Below, one piece after another: positions 26,607-34,476 of a DNA stretch of 64,000 nucleotides (position 1 is the stretch's first letter; every line of letters starts with the position of its first letter). The notes below the pieces were generated by a model, which was not told the origin of the DNA, did not search any database, and saw only the letters and a program-made list of their open reading frames with translations. Location of the stretch: contig NZ_CP148752.1 in assembly GCF_040448305.1 (NCBI RefSeq), forward strand, positions 930,001-994,000, in the 5' to 3' direction. The stretch is from Pseudomonas fluorescens (GTDB lineage: Bacteria > Pseudomonadota > Gammaproteobacteria > Pseudomonadales > Pseudomonadaceae). The translations under genes were made by a program, and so were the position numbers.

Positions 26607-27176
26607 TCAGCGATTTTGGACGGTGGGTTCTGCGGGCAGCGGTCGCGTTGGCGCACTGATAAGCCAATTGGCCAGCAAACGGGTCGACAACGGAATGAAC
26701 AAGTAAACCATCAGCGGCGTCAGGCACAGTGTGCTGATGAATACCCGCGGCAGCAGGCTCATGTCACTCATCAGCGGACCCAGCACAAAGTTGAACAGCA
26801 GTGAGACCGGAAAGAACGCCAGCCAGATCGCCACAGCCTGTTTCCAGCGCGGCGGGCGTTGACCGACGGCACCGAACCAACCCTCGATGCCGCTGACCCG
26901 ATGTTCGGTCGGGTGGGCGAACAGGTCGCTGCCGCGTGCCAGCCAGGCAGTGCGCGAGGCCGAATGCTCCCAGGCGTGCAGGGTCTGCTCATCGGCGAAG
27001 CGGAAAATGATCTGGAATTCGTCGTCCTCGGGCGGTGGAGCGAGCACACCGGAACCGAGATAACCGGGAAAATCGGTGGCCAGTTGTTCGCCTTCGCGAA
27101 GCCAGGAAATCAGGTCCTGGTAACGTCCATTGGCAACGCGGCGCGCAACCATCAGCGTGACGGGAGGGGTAGACAT
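26607..27176 (-). CDS. Antibiotic-biosynthesis-monooxygenase-like membrane protein
   Basis: The first 100 or so residues of the 189-residue protein form a dimeric alpha-beta barrel (ABM fold: FQIIFRFADEQTLHAWEHS). The last 75 residues contain two membrane segments (about 113-135 and 142-165). ABM domains act in heme degradation or small-molecule oxidation, but this membrane-tethered version has no assigned substrate. ATG 27176 follows a GGAGATACACA leader. It is divergent from the MerR-type photoregulator gene, so it is a candidate target of that regulator. Confidence 0.78.
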   Translation of the reverse strand: MSTPPVTLMVARRVANGRYQDLISWLREGEQLATDFPGYLGSGVLAPPPEDDEFQIIFRFADEQTLHAWEHSASRTAWLARGSDLFAHPTEHRVSGIEGWFGAVGQRPPRWKQAVAIWLAFFPVSLLFNFVLGPLMSDMSLLPRVFISTLCLTPLMVYLFIPLSTRLLANWLISAPTRPLPAEPTVQNR

Positions 27177-27288
27177 TGTGTATCTCCGTAAGGCATTTGC
27201 GTCGCTCCGGATAGGAACTTCGCCAGGCACAGCGCCGGGGTGGTGGGCTGCGACTCGAAACAAGCAAGGATTATTCCTGATTCTGCCC

Positions 27289-27366
27289 GTGACGTCTGTG
27301 ACGTTTATCCGCTCATTCGCGGCATCGATTTTTTACGGAAACTTTACGGGGCAGGGGCGTTAGAAT
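27289..27366 (+). promoter_or_regulatory. Candidate promoter/operator region of the MerR-type regulator
   Basis: The gap upstream of the regulator holds two paired direct repeats: GTGACGT (27289 and 27298) and TTTACGG (27332 and 27343, 11 bases apart), then TAGAAT at 27361 as a possible -10. Helical-turn spacing suggests a protein-binding array; the -35/-10 spacing is not canonical. Confidence 0.35.
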
Positions 27367-27399
27367 AACGCTCGGACGATACAGGGATGTTTCAACAGG

Positions 27400-28359
27400 A
27401 TGCCCATACTTACAGACGTCGCTTCAGGCTCCACGCAGGCCGTCGCTCTCGAACAGGAAGAACTCTTCCCCATTCGCGAGGTGGCGCGACTGACAGGTGT
27501 CAACCCGGTCACGCTTCGAGCCTGGGAACGACGATACGGCCTGATTGTTCCAACACGCACCGATAGCGGGCATCGCCTGTATTCGATGTCCGATATTGAG
27601 CGTGTCCGTAGCATTCTCGGCTGGATCGAGCGCGGTGTTGCGGTCAGCAGGATCGGCAAGATCCTGGCCAGGACCGAGCCGCTCCAGGCGCTGTCCCACA
27701 TCATCCCCAGCAATCTCGTGGAAGCCGATTACGCGCAATGGCAGCAACAGGTTCTTGCTGCGGTCAGTAGTTTTGACGACATTCGGCTGGAGCAGGTCTA
27801 CGGGCAAATCTTTTCCAGTTACTCCCTGCCGGTGGTGTTCCAGGACATTCTGATCCCTGTCTGGAAGCAGTTGTTGCAACGCCAGGTCCAGTTCGGTGGA
27901 ACCAGCGAGTGGCTGTTCCTGGATGGTTTTCTGCGTTCCCGGGTGGTGCAGCGTCTGTTGTTGCTGCGCGACAAACAGCCGCGTCGTGTAGTCATCAGTG
28001 CCCTGGTAGGCCAGTGCCGGGAGCTGGAACTGCTGGTCGCCGCCCTGTTCCTGAGTTCCGGGCCAGTGGCCGTTCGCGTGCTGAACATGGGCCAGCCGTT
28101 CGAGGAACTGGCGCTGACGTGTGAAAGGATCAAGCCGTTGGCGTTGGTGCTGTTTTCCAATCATGCGCCGACTGCCGAGTTGCCACGGCGCTTGAATCGC
28201 CTGGCCATGAGTCTGGAGTGTCGATTGTTGTTGGCCGGCGATGCTTGCGACCTGGCACAGGAGAGCCTGGCCGGGTCATCGATCGGTTGCCTGGGCAATG
28301 CAGGGGAGGTCATGAGCCAGCGTCTGAAGCAGTTCCTGGCGGGTAATCTGGATACTTGA
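27400..28359 (+). CDS. MerR-family regulator, class II LitR-like (light response)
   Basis: The 319-residue protein has an N-terminal MerR helix-turn-helix (FPIREVARLTGVNPVTLRAW, about 23-42, then ERRYGLIVPTRTDSGHRLYS) and a C-terminal part with the helical plus Rossmann layout of CarH/LitR cobalamin sensors. The position of the B12-ligand motif E/D-x-H-x2-G is occupied by VGQCRELE (near 203-210), so there is no axial histidine. P. putida class II LitR proteins also lack B12 and depend on a short LOV protein; one is encoded 660 bases downstream. It probably controls the flanking divergent genes. The start is the ATG at 27400, with a poor ribosome site. Confidence 0.82.
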   Translation: MPILTDVASGSTQAVALEQEELFPIREVARLTGVNPVTLRAWERRYGLIVPTRTDSGHRLYSMSDIERVRSILGWIERGVAVSRIGKILARTEPLQALSHIIPSNLVEADYAQWQQQVLAAVSSFDDIRLEQVYGQIFSSYSLPVVFQDILIPVWKQLLQRQVQFGGTSEWLFLDGFLRSRVVQRLLLLRDKQPRRVVISALVGQCRELELLVAALFLSSGPVAVRVLNMGQPFEELALTCERIKPLALVLFSNHAPTAELPRRLNRLAMSLECRLLLAGDACDLAQESLAGSSIGCLGNAGEVMSQRLKQFLAGNLDT

Positions 28360-28362
28360 AGT

Positions 28363-28968
28363 TCAGAGATGCAGCGCTGGATGAGTCAAACGATGCTGTT
28401 GCAGGATGAACTGGCGCAGACGCTCGGTTTCATCCGTATCGTTCTGGCTCAGCTGATAGGCAAAGAAACCCTGTTCGTTTTCTTTCTCGAAAGTGCCACG
28501 CAAGGCAATCCGCTCATAGCCTGACGGGCTGAACCACAAGGCGAAATGCTTCGGTGGCTTGGTCTTGTTGCGAACCTCCAGCAGAACCCCTTTGCACGAC
28601 ACTTCGTGTACCCACAGGGTGCCGGGTTGACCCTTGGCGTTTTCCAGCGCTACCGGTTCGTCCAGTACCAGGCGCCAAGGCCGGGCCATCGGCCCGTCTT
28701 CATAGATGCTCGGCACACCGAGGCGCAAATGCAGCGCATGAAACTCGTCTTCCACCAGGTGTAGGGGAAAGGTCATTTGCTGGTTTTCGAAACTGGCTTG
28801 AATGGTGACCTGCTCATGGGCCGCCAGGCGGGTGAGCAGGTCACGGATTTGCGACCCACCGTTGACGAGCAGACTCGACGTCGCGTCCCGCACATTGAGT
28901 TGCGGGTTGTGTTGCATGGCCTGGATGAAATCCAGTTCATCCTGGGTCAGGAGCGCTTCGCGTTGCAT
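28363..28968 (-). CDS. PilZ/YcgR-like protein (weak assignment)
   Basis: The 201-residue protein starts with helices and continues into a beta-rich half resembling the tandem YcgR_N and PilZ barrels: PLHLVEDEFHALHLRLGVP then a run ending VHEVSCKGVLLEV, similar to the PilZ D/N-x-S-x2-G motif. The upstream R-x3-R that binds cyclic di-GMP is not obvious, so nucleotide binding is uncertain. It lies between the LitR-like regulator (convergent, three bases apart) and the LOV gene (same strand, 54 bases upstream), so it may be co-transcribed with the LOV gene. Confidence 0.5.
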   Translation of the reverse strand: MQREALLTQDELDFIQAMQHNPQLNVRDATSSLLVNGGSQIRDLLTRLAAHEQVTIQASFENQQMTFPLHLVEDEFHALHLRLGVPSIYEDGPMARPWRLVLDEPVALENAKGQPGTLWVHEVSCKGVLLEVRNKTKPPKHFALWFSPSGYERIALRGTFEKENEQGFFAYQLSQNDTDETERLRQFILQQHRLTHPALHL

Positions 28969-29022
28969 GGCCAGCTCGAAAGATAGGGTTACAAAGTCAT
29001 TGGTGATTGTAGTTACTGACCA

Positions 29023-29499
29023 TTAATTCCGAACTTTGTTTTTACCGTTCGTCGCCTTGAGCGCAGCAAGCTCGGCCTGGAGTTCAGCCAACTGCCCCTC
29101 CAACTGGGCCACGCGCTGTTGCGCCTTGACCTGCACGGTGACGTCTTTCTGCACGCCGACAAAATAGGTTTGCCCGTCCGCTGGATTTTTCACCGTGGAA
29201 AGGGACAGCTCGTTCCAGAACGGTGTGCCGTCCTTGCGGTAGTTGCGCAGTATTTCCCGGCAGCATCCTTCACCGTTCAAGGCGTCGCGAATCAGCGGCA
29301 GGGCTTCCTGGTCGCGATCCCCCGACTGCAGGAAGCGGCAATCCTGATAGAGGATTTCTTCGCTGGAGTACCCCGTGAGGCGTTCGAACGCGGGGTTGAC
29401 GTAAATGAGGATTTTGTCCTGATCGCCTTCCTTTTCGGCAATCACGATACCGTCGTTGGAGGCGTTGATTACCATTTGCAGCAGCTGTGCATTAATCAT
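29023..29499 (-). CDS. Short LOV blue-light photoreceptor
   Basis: The 158-residue protein is a PAS/LOV domain with no effector. The photoactive cysteine is C54 in YQDCRFLQSG. NPAFERLTGYS, NYRKDGTPFWNELS and the signalling glutamine in YFVGVQKDVT complete the FMN pocket. A charged, leucine-rich C-terminal helix (about 128-150) should form a dimer coiled coil. It closely resembles P. putida PpSB1-LOV, which starts with the same MINAQLLQMV and works with class II LitR. Blue light is expected to form a Cys-FMN adduct that alters its contact with the adjacent regulator. Confidence 0.93.
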   Translation of the reverse strand: MINAQLLQMVINASNDGIVIAEKEGDQDKILIYVNPAFERLTGYSSEEILYQDCRFLQSGDRDQEALPLIRDALNGEGCCREILRNYRKDGTPFWNELSLSTVKNPADGQTYFVGVQKDVTVQVKAQQRVAQLEGQLAELQAELAALKATNGKNKVRN

Positions 29500-29601
29500 C
29501 GGAGTATCCTTTCCTGATTGATTTTCGATTGCATTCTAAAAGAACAATCACGACCGTGCTGTTAATATCCGGGTCTTTTACTCGGATTCAGGATCAGATT
29601 G

Positions 29602-30057
29602 ATGAAAGTCGCCATCATTTCCGGCTCGGTGTACGGCACGGCCGAAGAAGTTGCCCGCCACGCCGCCAGCCTGTTGAAAGCCGCCGGTTTCGAAACCTGG
29701 CACAACCCGCGTGCGACCCTCGCCGATGTCCAGGCGTTTGGCCCCGAAGCCTTTCTGGCGGTGACGTCGACCACCGGCATGGGTGAGCTGCCGGACAACC
29801 TGCAACCGCTGTATTCGAGCATTCGTGAGCAATTGCCAGCGGCTTGGCGCGGTTTGCCAGGTGCAGTGATCGGATTGGGCGATGCGAGTTATGGCGATAC
29901 TTTTTGTGGCGGCGGCGAGCAGATGCGCGAATTGTTCGGTGAACTGGGCATTCGCGAAGTACTGCCGATGTTGCGTCTGGATGCCAGCGAAACCGTGACC
30001 CCCGAAACGGACGCCGAGCCTTGGCTGGCGGACCTGATCAGCGCATTGCGCGCCTGA
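29602..30057 (+). CDS. MioC-like flavodoxin
   Basis: The 151-residue flavodoxin begins MKVAIISGSVYGTAEEVARHA, the FMN-phosphate loop. TGMGELPDN near residues 58-66 and GLGDASYGDTFCGGGEQM near 92-109 are the two flavin-flanking loops. It should carry electrons in the cytoplasm; MioC-type members are linked to biotin synthase. ATG 29602 is preferred over the TTG one codon upstream. It is divergent from the LOV gene across about 100 bases. Confidence 0.9.
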   Translation: MKVAIISGSVYGTAEEVARHAASLLKAAGFETWHNPRATLADVQAFGPEAFLAVTSTTGMGELPDNLQPLYSSIREQLPAAWRGLPGAVIGLGDASYGDTFCGGGEQMRELFGELGIREVLPMLRLDASETVTPETDAEPWLADLISALRA

Positions 30058-30282
30058 TCGTTACCCCGGCATCCATGCCAGTCAGGGGGCTGACAGTGCG
30101 GTAAAAACTGCCTGTCAGACCCTTGCTGACGCCGGTCATTCGACATGGATCCAGGGCAACAGGACGACTGACTCGCAGGGCCACCAAGCTGGCTGCGAAT
30201 GCAACTACACGAACCTCAAGGGCTGACTAGACTCGGTAATCATTGGAAACACTCCATCATAAAAACACCGAGGCTCCTTGCC

Positions 30283-31065
30283 GTGACTGTCGCTCCCGTC
30301 CAATCGCCACACAGTGTCAAAGACCAGGTCAGTGTTGCCGAGTGGCAGACCCGCGTCGACCTGGCGGCCTGTTATCGCCTGGTCGCCCAATATGGCTGGG
30401 ATGACCTGATCTTCACCCATATCTCCGCCAAGGTGCCCGGCACCGAAGATTTCCTGATCAACCCGTTCGGGTTGATGTTTCACGAAATGACCGCGTCGAG
30501 CCTGGTCAAGGTGGATCAGGCCGGTAATAAGCTGATGGACAGTCCTTACGAGATCAATCCGGCGGGTTACACCATCCACAGCGCCGTGCATGAAGTCCGT
30601 CACGATGTCGTCTGCGTGCTCCACACTCACACGGCTTCGGGGGTTGCGGTGTCGGCACAGAAGCAGGGCGTTCTGCCGATCAGCCAACAGTCGTTGTTCG
30701 TGCATTCCAGCCTGGCCTATCACGCCTACGAAGGCGTGGCGCTCAACCATGAAGAGAAAGTGCGACTGCAGGCCGACCTCGGTGAAAACAATTTCCTGAT
30801 GTTGCATAACCACGGTCTGCTGACCTGCGGCAGCAGCATCGCCGATACGTTCCTGATGATGTTCACCTTTCAGCGTGCCTGCGACATTCAGGTCATGGCG
30901 CAAAACGGTGCCGCTGAACTGATCGCTATCGAACCGCAGATTCTGGCCGGCGCCAAAGCCATGATCGCGGGTGTCACCAGAAGTGCTCAAGGAATGGGCG
31001 GAGCGCTGGCCTGGCCGGCGCTGCTGCGTAAACTCGATAAACTGGACCCGGGTTATAAACTCTAA
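30283..31065 (+). CDS. Class II aldolase/adducin-family protein
   Basis: The 260-residue protein has the class II aldolase fold: a metal site formed by VLHTHTASGVAVSAQ (H-T-H near residues 109-111) and LMLHNHGLLTCG, typical of fuculose-1-phosphate aldolase relatives. Actual substrates of the pseudomonad members are unknown. I chose GTG 30283, nine bases after GAGG, because homologues begin with this VTVAPVQSPHSVKDQ-like N-terminus; an ATG at 30199 would add 28 unsupported residues. The stop overlaps the start of the hydrolase gene (TAATG), giving a two-gene operon. Confidence 0.85.
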   Translation: MTVAPVQSPHSVKDQVSVAEWQTRVDLAACYRLVAQYGWDDLIFTHISAKVPGTEDFLINPFGLMFHEMTASSLVKVDQAGNKLMDSPYEINPAGYTIHSAVHEVRHDVVCVLHTHTASGVAVSAQKQGVLPISQQSLFVHSSLAYHAYEGVALNHEEKVRLQADLGENNFLMLHNHGLLTCGSSIADTFLMMFTFQRACDIQVMAQNGAAELIAIEPQILAGAKAMIAGVTRSAQGMGGALAWPALLRKLDKLDPGYKL

Positions 31066-31967
31066 TGGCACTCGCCGAGATCCCACTGTGTGTCTGGCGC
31101 AAGCGCAGCCAGACGTTTATTTTTCGTGACCAGAGCATCCGTTACTGGACAGCAGGGCAGGGGGAGCCACTGCTGCTCATTCACGGCTTTCCGTCCGCCA
31201 GTTGGGACTGGCATTACCTGTGGCAGCCATTGGCCCAGCGCTTTCGCGTGATCGCTTGCGACATGCTGGGCTTTGGCGATTCGGCCAAACCGGCGAATCA
31301 TGAATACACCCTGCTGGAGCAAGCGGATCTGCAACAGGCACTGCTTGAACACCTGAATGTGGAGCAGCCAGTGCACCTGCTCGCCCACGATTACGGCGAC
31401 AGCGTGGCTCAGGAACTGCTGGCCCGGCATTACGAGTCGCGGGTGGAGCTGGCCAGTTGCGTGTTTCTCAACGGCGGGTTGTTTCCGGAAACCCACCACC
31501 CGCTACTGATGCAAAAACTCTTGCTCAGCCCGTTGGGCTGGATGATTGGCCGCGCCTTCAGCCGTGATGGCCTGGTGAGAAGCTTTCGGCGGATTTTCGG
31601 TCCGCAAACCCGTCCCAGTGAAAGCCAGATGGATGATTTCTGGAGCTTGGTCGAAAGCCATCGCGGGCCACGGATCATGCACAAATTGATCGCCTACATC
31701 CCGGAGCGACGCGTCTGGCGCAACCGCTGGGTGAGCGCGATGCAACGCGGTGAAGTGCCGCTGCGAGTGATCGATGGCGGGGTTGATCCGGTCTCCGGCG
31801 TGCACATGGTCGAGCGTTACCGGGAGCTGATCCCGGAGGCGGACACGGTGGTGTTGCCCGACATTGGCCACTACCCACAGATCGAGGCGCCCTGCGAGGT
31901 GCTCAAGCACTACCTGGCGTTTCGCGATCAACTGTTGTTGCCGCCGCGCAAGCTGGCGTGTTCCTGA
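31065..31967 (+). CDS. Alpha/beta hydrolase with aspartate nucleophile
   Basis: The 300-residue hydrolase shows HGFPSASWDW (oxyanion-hole loop, near residue 37) and HLLAHDYGDSVAQ (near 106), where the nucleophile elbow carries Asp rather than Ser. PDIGHYPQIEAP near the end supplies the catalytic histidine. This pattern is typical of haloalkane dehalogenase, epoxide hydrolase and MEST-like enzymes. It overlaps the aldolase-family gene upstream by one base, so the two proteins probably act in one pathway. The substrate is unknown. Confidence 0.85.
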   Translation: MALAEIPLCVWRKRSQTFIFRDQSIRYWTAGQGEPLLLIHGFPSASWDWHYLWQPLAQRFRVIACDMLGFGDSAKPANHEYTLLEQADLQQALLEHLNVEQPVHLLAHDYGDSVAQELLARHYESRVELASCVFLNGGLFPETHHPLLMQKLLLSPLGWMIGRAFSRDGLVRSFRRIFGPQTRPSESQMDDFWSLVESHRGPRIMHKLIAYIPERRVWRNRWVSAMQRGEVPLRVIDGGVDPVSGVHMVERYRELIPEADTVVLPDIGHYPQIEAPCEVLKHYLAFRDQLLLPPRKLACS

Positions 31968-32128
31968 GTAAGCAAGCGATCCCTCGCCACAGGGTTTCGT
32001 GTCCATTTTCTCAATCAATCATCCCCCAGCCTTATCGCCCACCATTCAGCCTCCCCGGTGTTCATTGTGACCCGCTGCGCCGTGCCTGAAACTCGGACTC
32101 ACTGTCCCTTGGCCTGCTGGAGTCCCCC

Positions 32129-33040
32129 ATGAATGAGTCTGTGCGCTTCGAAGATAAAGTCGTGATCATTACCGGAGCTGGTGGCGGCCTGGGACGGGCG
32201 CATGCACTGCTGTTCGCCAAACAGGGCGCCAGGGTGCTGGTCAACGATCTTGGCGGCTCGACTCAGGGCGAAGGCGCCAACGCCTCGGCCGCCGACCGCG
32301 TGGTGGCGGACATTCGCGAGGCTGGTGGCATCGCCGAGGCCAACCACGACTCGGTCACTGACGGTGACAAACTGGTCCAGCACGCCCTGGACGTCTTCGG
32401 TCGCGTCGACGTGGTGGTCAACAACGCCGGGATCCTGCGTGACAAGACCTTCCACAAAATGGATGACGCCGACTGGGACCTGGTTTACCGCGTCCACGTC
32501 GAAGGTGCCTACAAAGTCACCCGCGCCGCCTGGCCACACATGCGCGAGCAAAACTACGGCCGGGTGATTTTCACCGCGTCGACCTCGGGCATCTATGGCA
32601 ACTTCGGCCAGTCCAACTACGGCATGGCCAAGCTCGGTCTCTATGGCCTGACCCGCACCCTGGCCATCGAAGGCCGCAAGAACAACATCCTGGTCAACGC
32701 CATCGCCCCCACCGGCGGCACGCGCATGACCGAAGGCCTGATCCCGCCGCAAGTCTTCGAACAGCTCAAGCCCGAACTGGTCAGCCCGCTGGTGGTGTAC
32801 CTGGCCAGCGAGAACTGCGAGGAAACCTCCGGTCTGTTCGAAGTCGGCGGCGGTTGGATGGGCAAGGTCCGCTGGGAGCGCAGCCTCGGTGCCGGGTTCG
32901 ATCCACGGACAGGTTTCTCCCCGGAAGACGTGGCGGCGCACTGGCAGCAGATCTGTGATTTCGAAGGCGCGGCGCATCCGAAAGACAACATCGAAGCGCT
33001 GAAGGAAATGATGGGGAATTTACATAAATATACGCTCTGA
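32129..33040 (+). CDS. SDR-family 3-hydroxyacyl-CoA dehydrogenase-like protein
   Basis: The 303-residue protein matches the dehydrogenase part of MFE-2-type multifunctional beta-oxidation enzymes. It has VVIITGAGGGLGRAHALLFA as the NAD loop, NNAGILRDKTF, an active-site serine region (ASTSGIYGNFGQSN), and Y-x3-K in NYGMAKLG. The C-terminal extension past residue 240 is typical of this subgroup. It probably acts on (3R)-hydroxyacyl-CoA or related substrates. GGAG precedes the ATG. No other beta-oxidation gene is adjacent. Confidence 0.87.
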   Translation: MNESVRFEDKVVIITGAGGGLGRAHALLFAKQGARVLVNDLGGSTQGEGANASAADRVVADIREAGGIAEANHDSVTDGDKLVQHALDVFGRVDVVVNNAGILRDKTFHKMDDADWDLVYRVHVEGAYKVTRAAWPHMREQNYGRVIFTASTSGIYGNFGQSNYGMAKLGLYGLTRTLAIEGRKNNILVNAIAPTGGTRMTEGLIPPQVFEQLKPELVSPLVVYLASENCEETSGLFEVGGGWMGKVRWERSLGAGFDPRTGFSPEDVAAHWQQICDFEGAAHPKDNIEALKEMMGNLHKYTL

Positions 33041-33113
33041 TAGCGCCGGCAAGGTCGCATTGACTGACCTTGCCGGTTGTTGCATTTGTCGGCTGGAAGC
33101 CGTTTGCCAATGA

Positions 33114-33884
33114 TCAGCGGGGAAAGTATTTGACTACCAGCGCCTTCAGATTGGCGGCGGTTTGTGCGTCCATTTTTCCATCGAAGTTATCCGGGCGAAA
33201 ATGCATCTGGAATGCCCGCACCAACTGTTGAAAACCGCCTTCCGTGGACGCGCCCGAAACATCGTATCCATAGGTTTTGAACAGCCCCAGTAATTCGCAT
33301 CGGACTGGAATGCCCGAAGTGTTGTATTGGCGCAGATACTCGTCCCGAGTGGTTTCATCGAACCAGGCGCCGACGCCTTTCAAGTACAGCGCCTGCCAGG
33401 GAAACATCGGCCCCGGGTCACTTTTGCGGCCGATCGAAATATCGGAGTGGCCCAAAACCTGCGTCGGTGTGATGTCCGGGTAGCGCTTGAGGATGTTCAG
33501 CGCCAGTTGTTCAATCACAGTAATCTGCTCGGGGTGATACGGCGGGAAGGTGAATTCACCTTTATTGTCAGTCGCCAGATTGACGACTTCAATGCCGATG
33601 GACGTGTCATTCAGACTGCTGCGGTTACCCCACTGACTGACGCCCGCGTGCCACGCGCGATGGGTTTCATCCACCAGGTTGAAAACTTCCTGCACGGTAT
33701 AACCGGCACTCAGGTAACTGGGGTCAGTAATATCCGGAATCAGATAGTGCGCGCTGACATTCGGGCCGGTCAGAGCACTGACAGAGCTTGAAAAGTTAGC
33801 GGCCGTGTAGTGAAGAACCAGAAAGCGTACTCGACTGTTGAAGCTTCTGGTTGAGCGATAATGGCTGTAGTTGATGGGTTTCAT
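33114..33884 (-). CDS. ampDh3: N-acetylmuramoyl-L-alanine amidase, AmpDh3-like
   Basis: The 256-residue zinc amidase (Amidase_2) cuts the lactyl-peptide bond of peptidoglycan. It begins MKPINYSHYRSTRSFNSRVR and contains FLVLHYTA (zinc His), ETHRAWHAGVSQWG, NDTSIGIEVVN, and VLGHSDISIGRKSDPGP with the second His. A C-terminal peptidoglycan-binding-like part ends FRPDNFDGKMDAQTAANL. It aligns along its full length with P. aeruginosa AmpDh3, a periplasm-acting type VI secreted effector. No signal peptide is visible, which fits secretion by such a route; no type VI genes or immunity gene are nearby. Confidence 0.88.
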   Translation of the reverse strand: MKPINYSHYRSTRSFNSRVRFLVLHYTAANFSSSVSALTGPNVSAHYLIPDITDPSYLSAGYTVQEVFNLVDETHRAWHAGVSQWGNRSSLNDTSIGIEVVNLATDNKGEFTFPPYHPEQITVIEQLALNILKRYPDITPTQVLGHSDISIGRKSDPGPMFPWQALYLKGVGAWFDETTRDEYLRQYNTSGIPVRCELLGLFKTYGYDVSGASTEGGFQQLVRAFQMHFRPDNFDGKMDAQTAANLKALVVKYFPR

Positions 33885-34476
33885 AGTTGCACTCGCAATA
33901 GGTAAGTTTGAAGTCGGACGACGATAGAAGTCGTTCGCCGGCTTGCTGTTCAACTTAATGGCTTGAGTGCTATTGGTGTTTACTTATGCCTGTAGTCCAT
34001 TTCTGTAAGAAATGTAGACATGCGAAGTTTTGCCTGGATGGTCAGGGTTACCGACTGGCAGCAGTGACTCATCAAAAACCATCGCCCATAAAAAAGGCCG
34101 CTGCAAACGCAGCGGCCAAGGTAAGACGTTGGATCAGGAGCTACAAATCAACGTCAGTGAACACGGGGCGATGAACCGATTCCTCAATTCATCTGAAATC
34201 TTTCAGTCACGGTGCAGACCGGTACATCGTGCCTTGCGGTGGTTTGCTGTGACAGCGAGGCAAGAATAAGCCCTTGCTGTCGTAGGAAAAATACCAATTA
34301 CGGACATGCACTGTTGCAGCCCCGGCAACAGTCAGTATTCGGGTGCTCGTCGTCTGGTTGATGACCCTGTGCCAGTCATCCTTAAGAGGTACACCACGAA
34401 TACCTCCTTGGTGCGCTTATCGACCCCGATGCCCGGCAGTAGGGTGAGGCCTTCTGTCACTCACCGGGGAAGACGC
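33885..34476. other. Gene-poor stretch between ampDh3 and the DUF1302 gene
   Basis: About 590 bases with no gene I can support. It holds the minus-strand terminator-like hairpin at 34090-34117. Small open frames here (for example one at 33986-34174 with a C-x2-C pair) lack ribosome sites and cross the hairpin. A CAACAGT-type inverted repeat lies near 34312 (TGTTGCAGCCCCGGCAACA). Confidence 0.5.
34090..34117 (-). terminator. Strong hairpin with T-run on the minus strand
   Basis: GGCCGCTGC and GCAGCGGCC form a perfect 9-bp stem with a 4-base loop. On the minus strand it is followed by six Ts. No known minus-strand gene ends here, so it may end a small RNA or insulate ampDh3. Confidence 0.7.

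Noticed and set aside
33986..34174. Small frame with a C-x2-C pair between ampDh3 and the DUF1302 gene
   Set aside because: No ribosome site, and it crosses the strong hairpin at 34090-34117; composition does not look coding.
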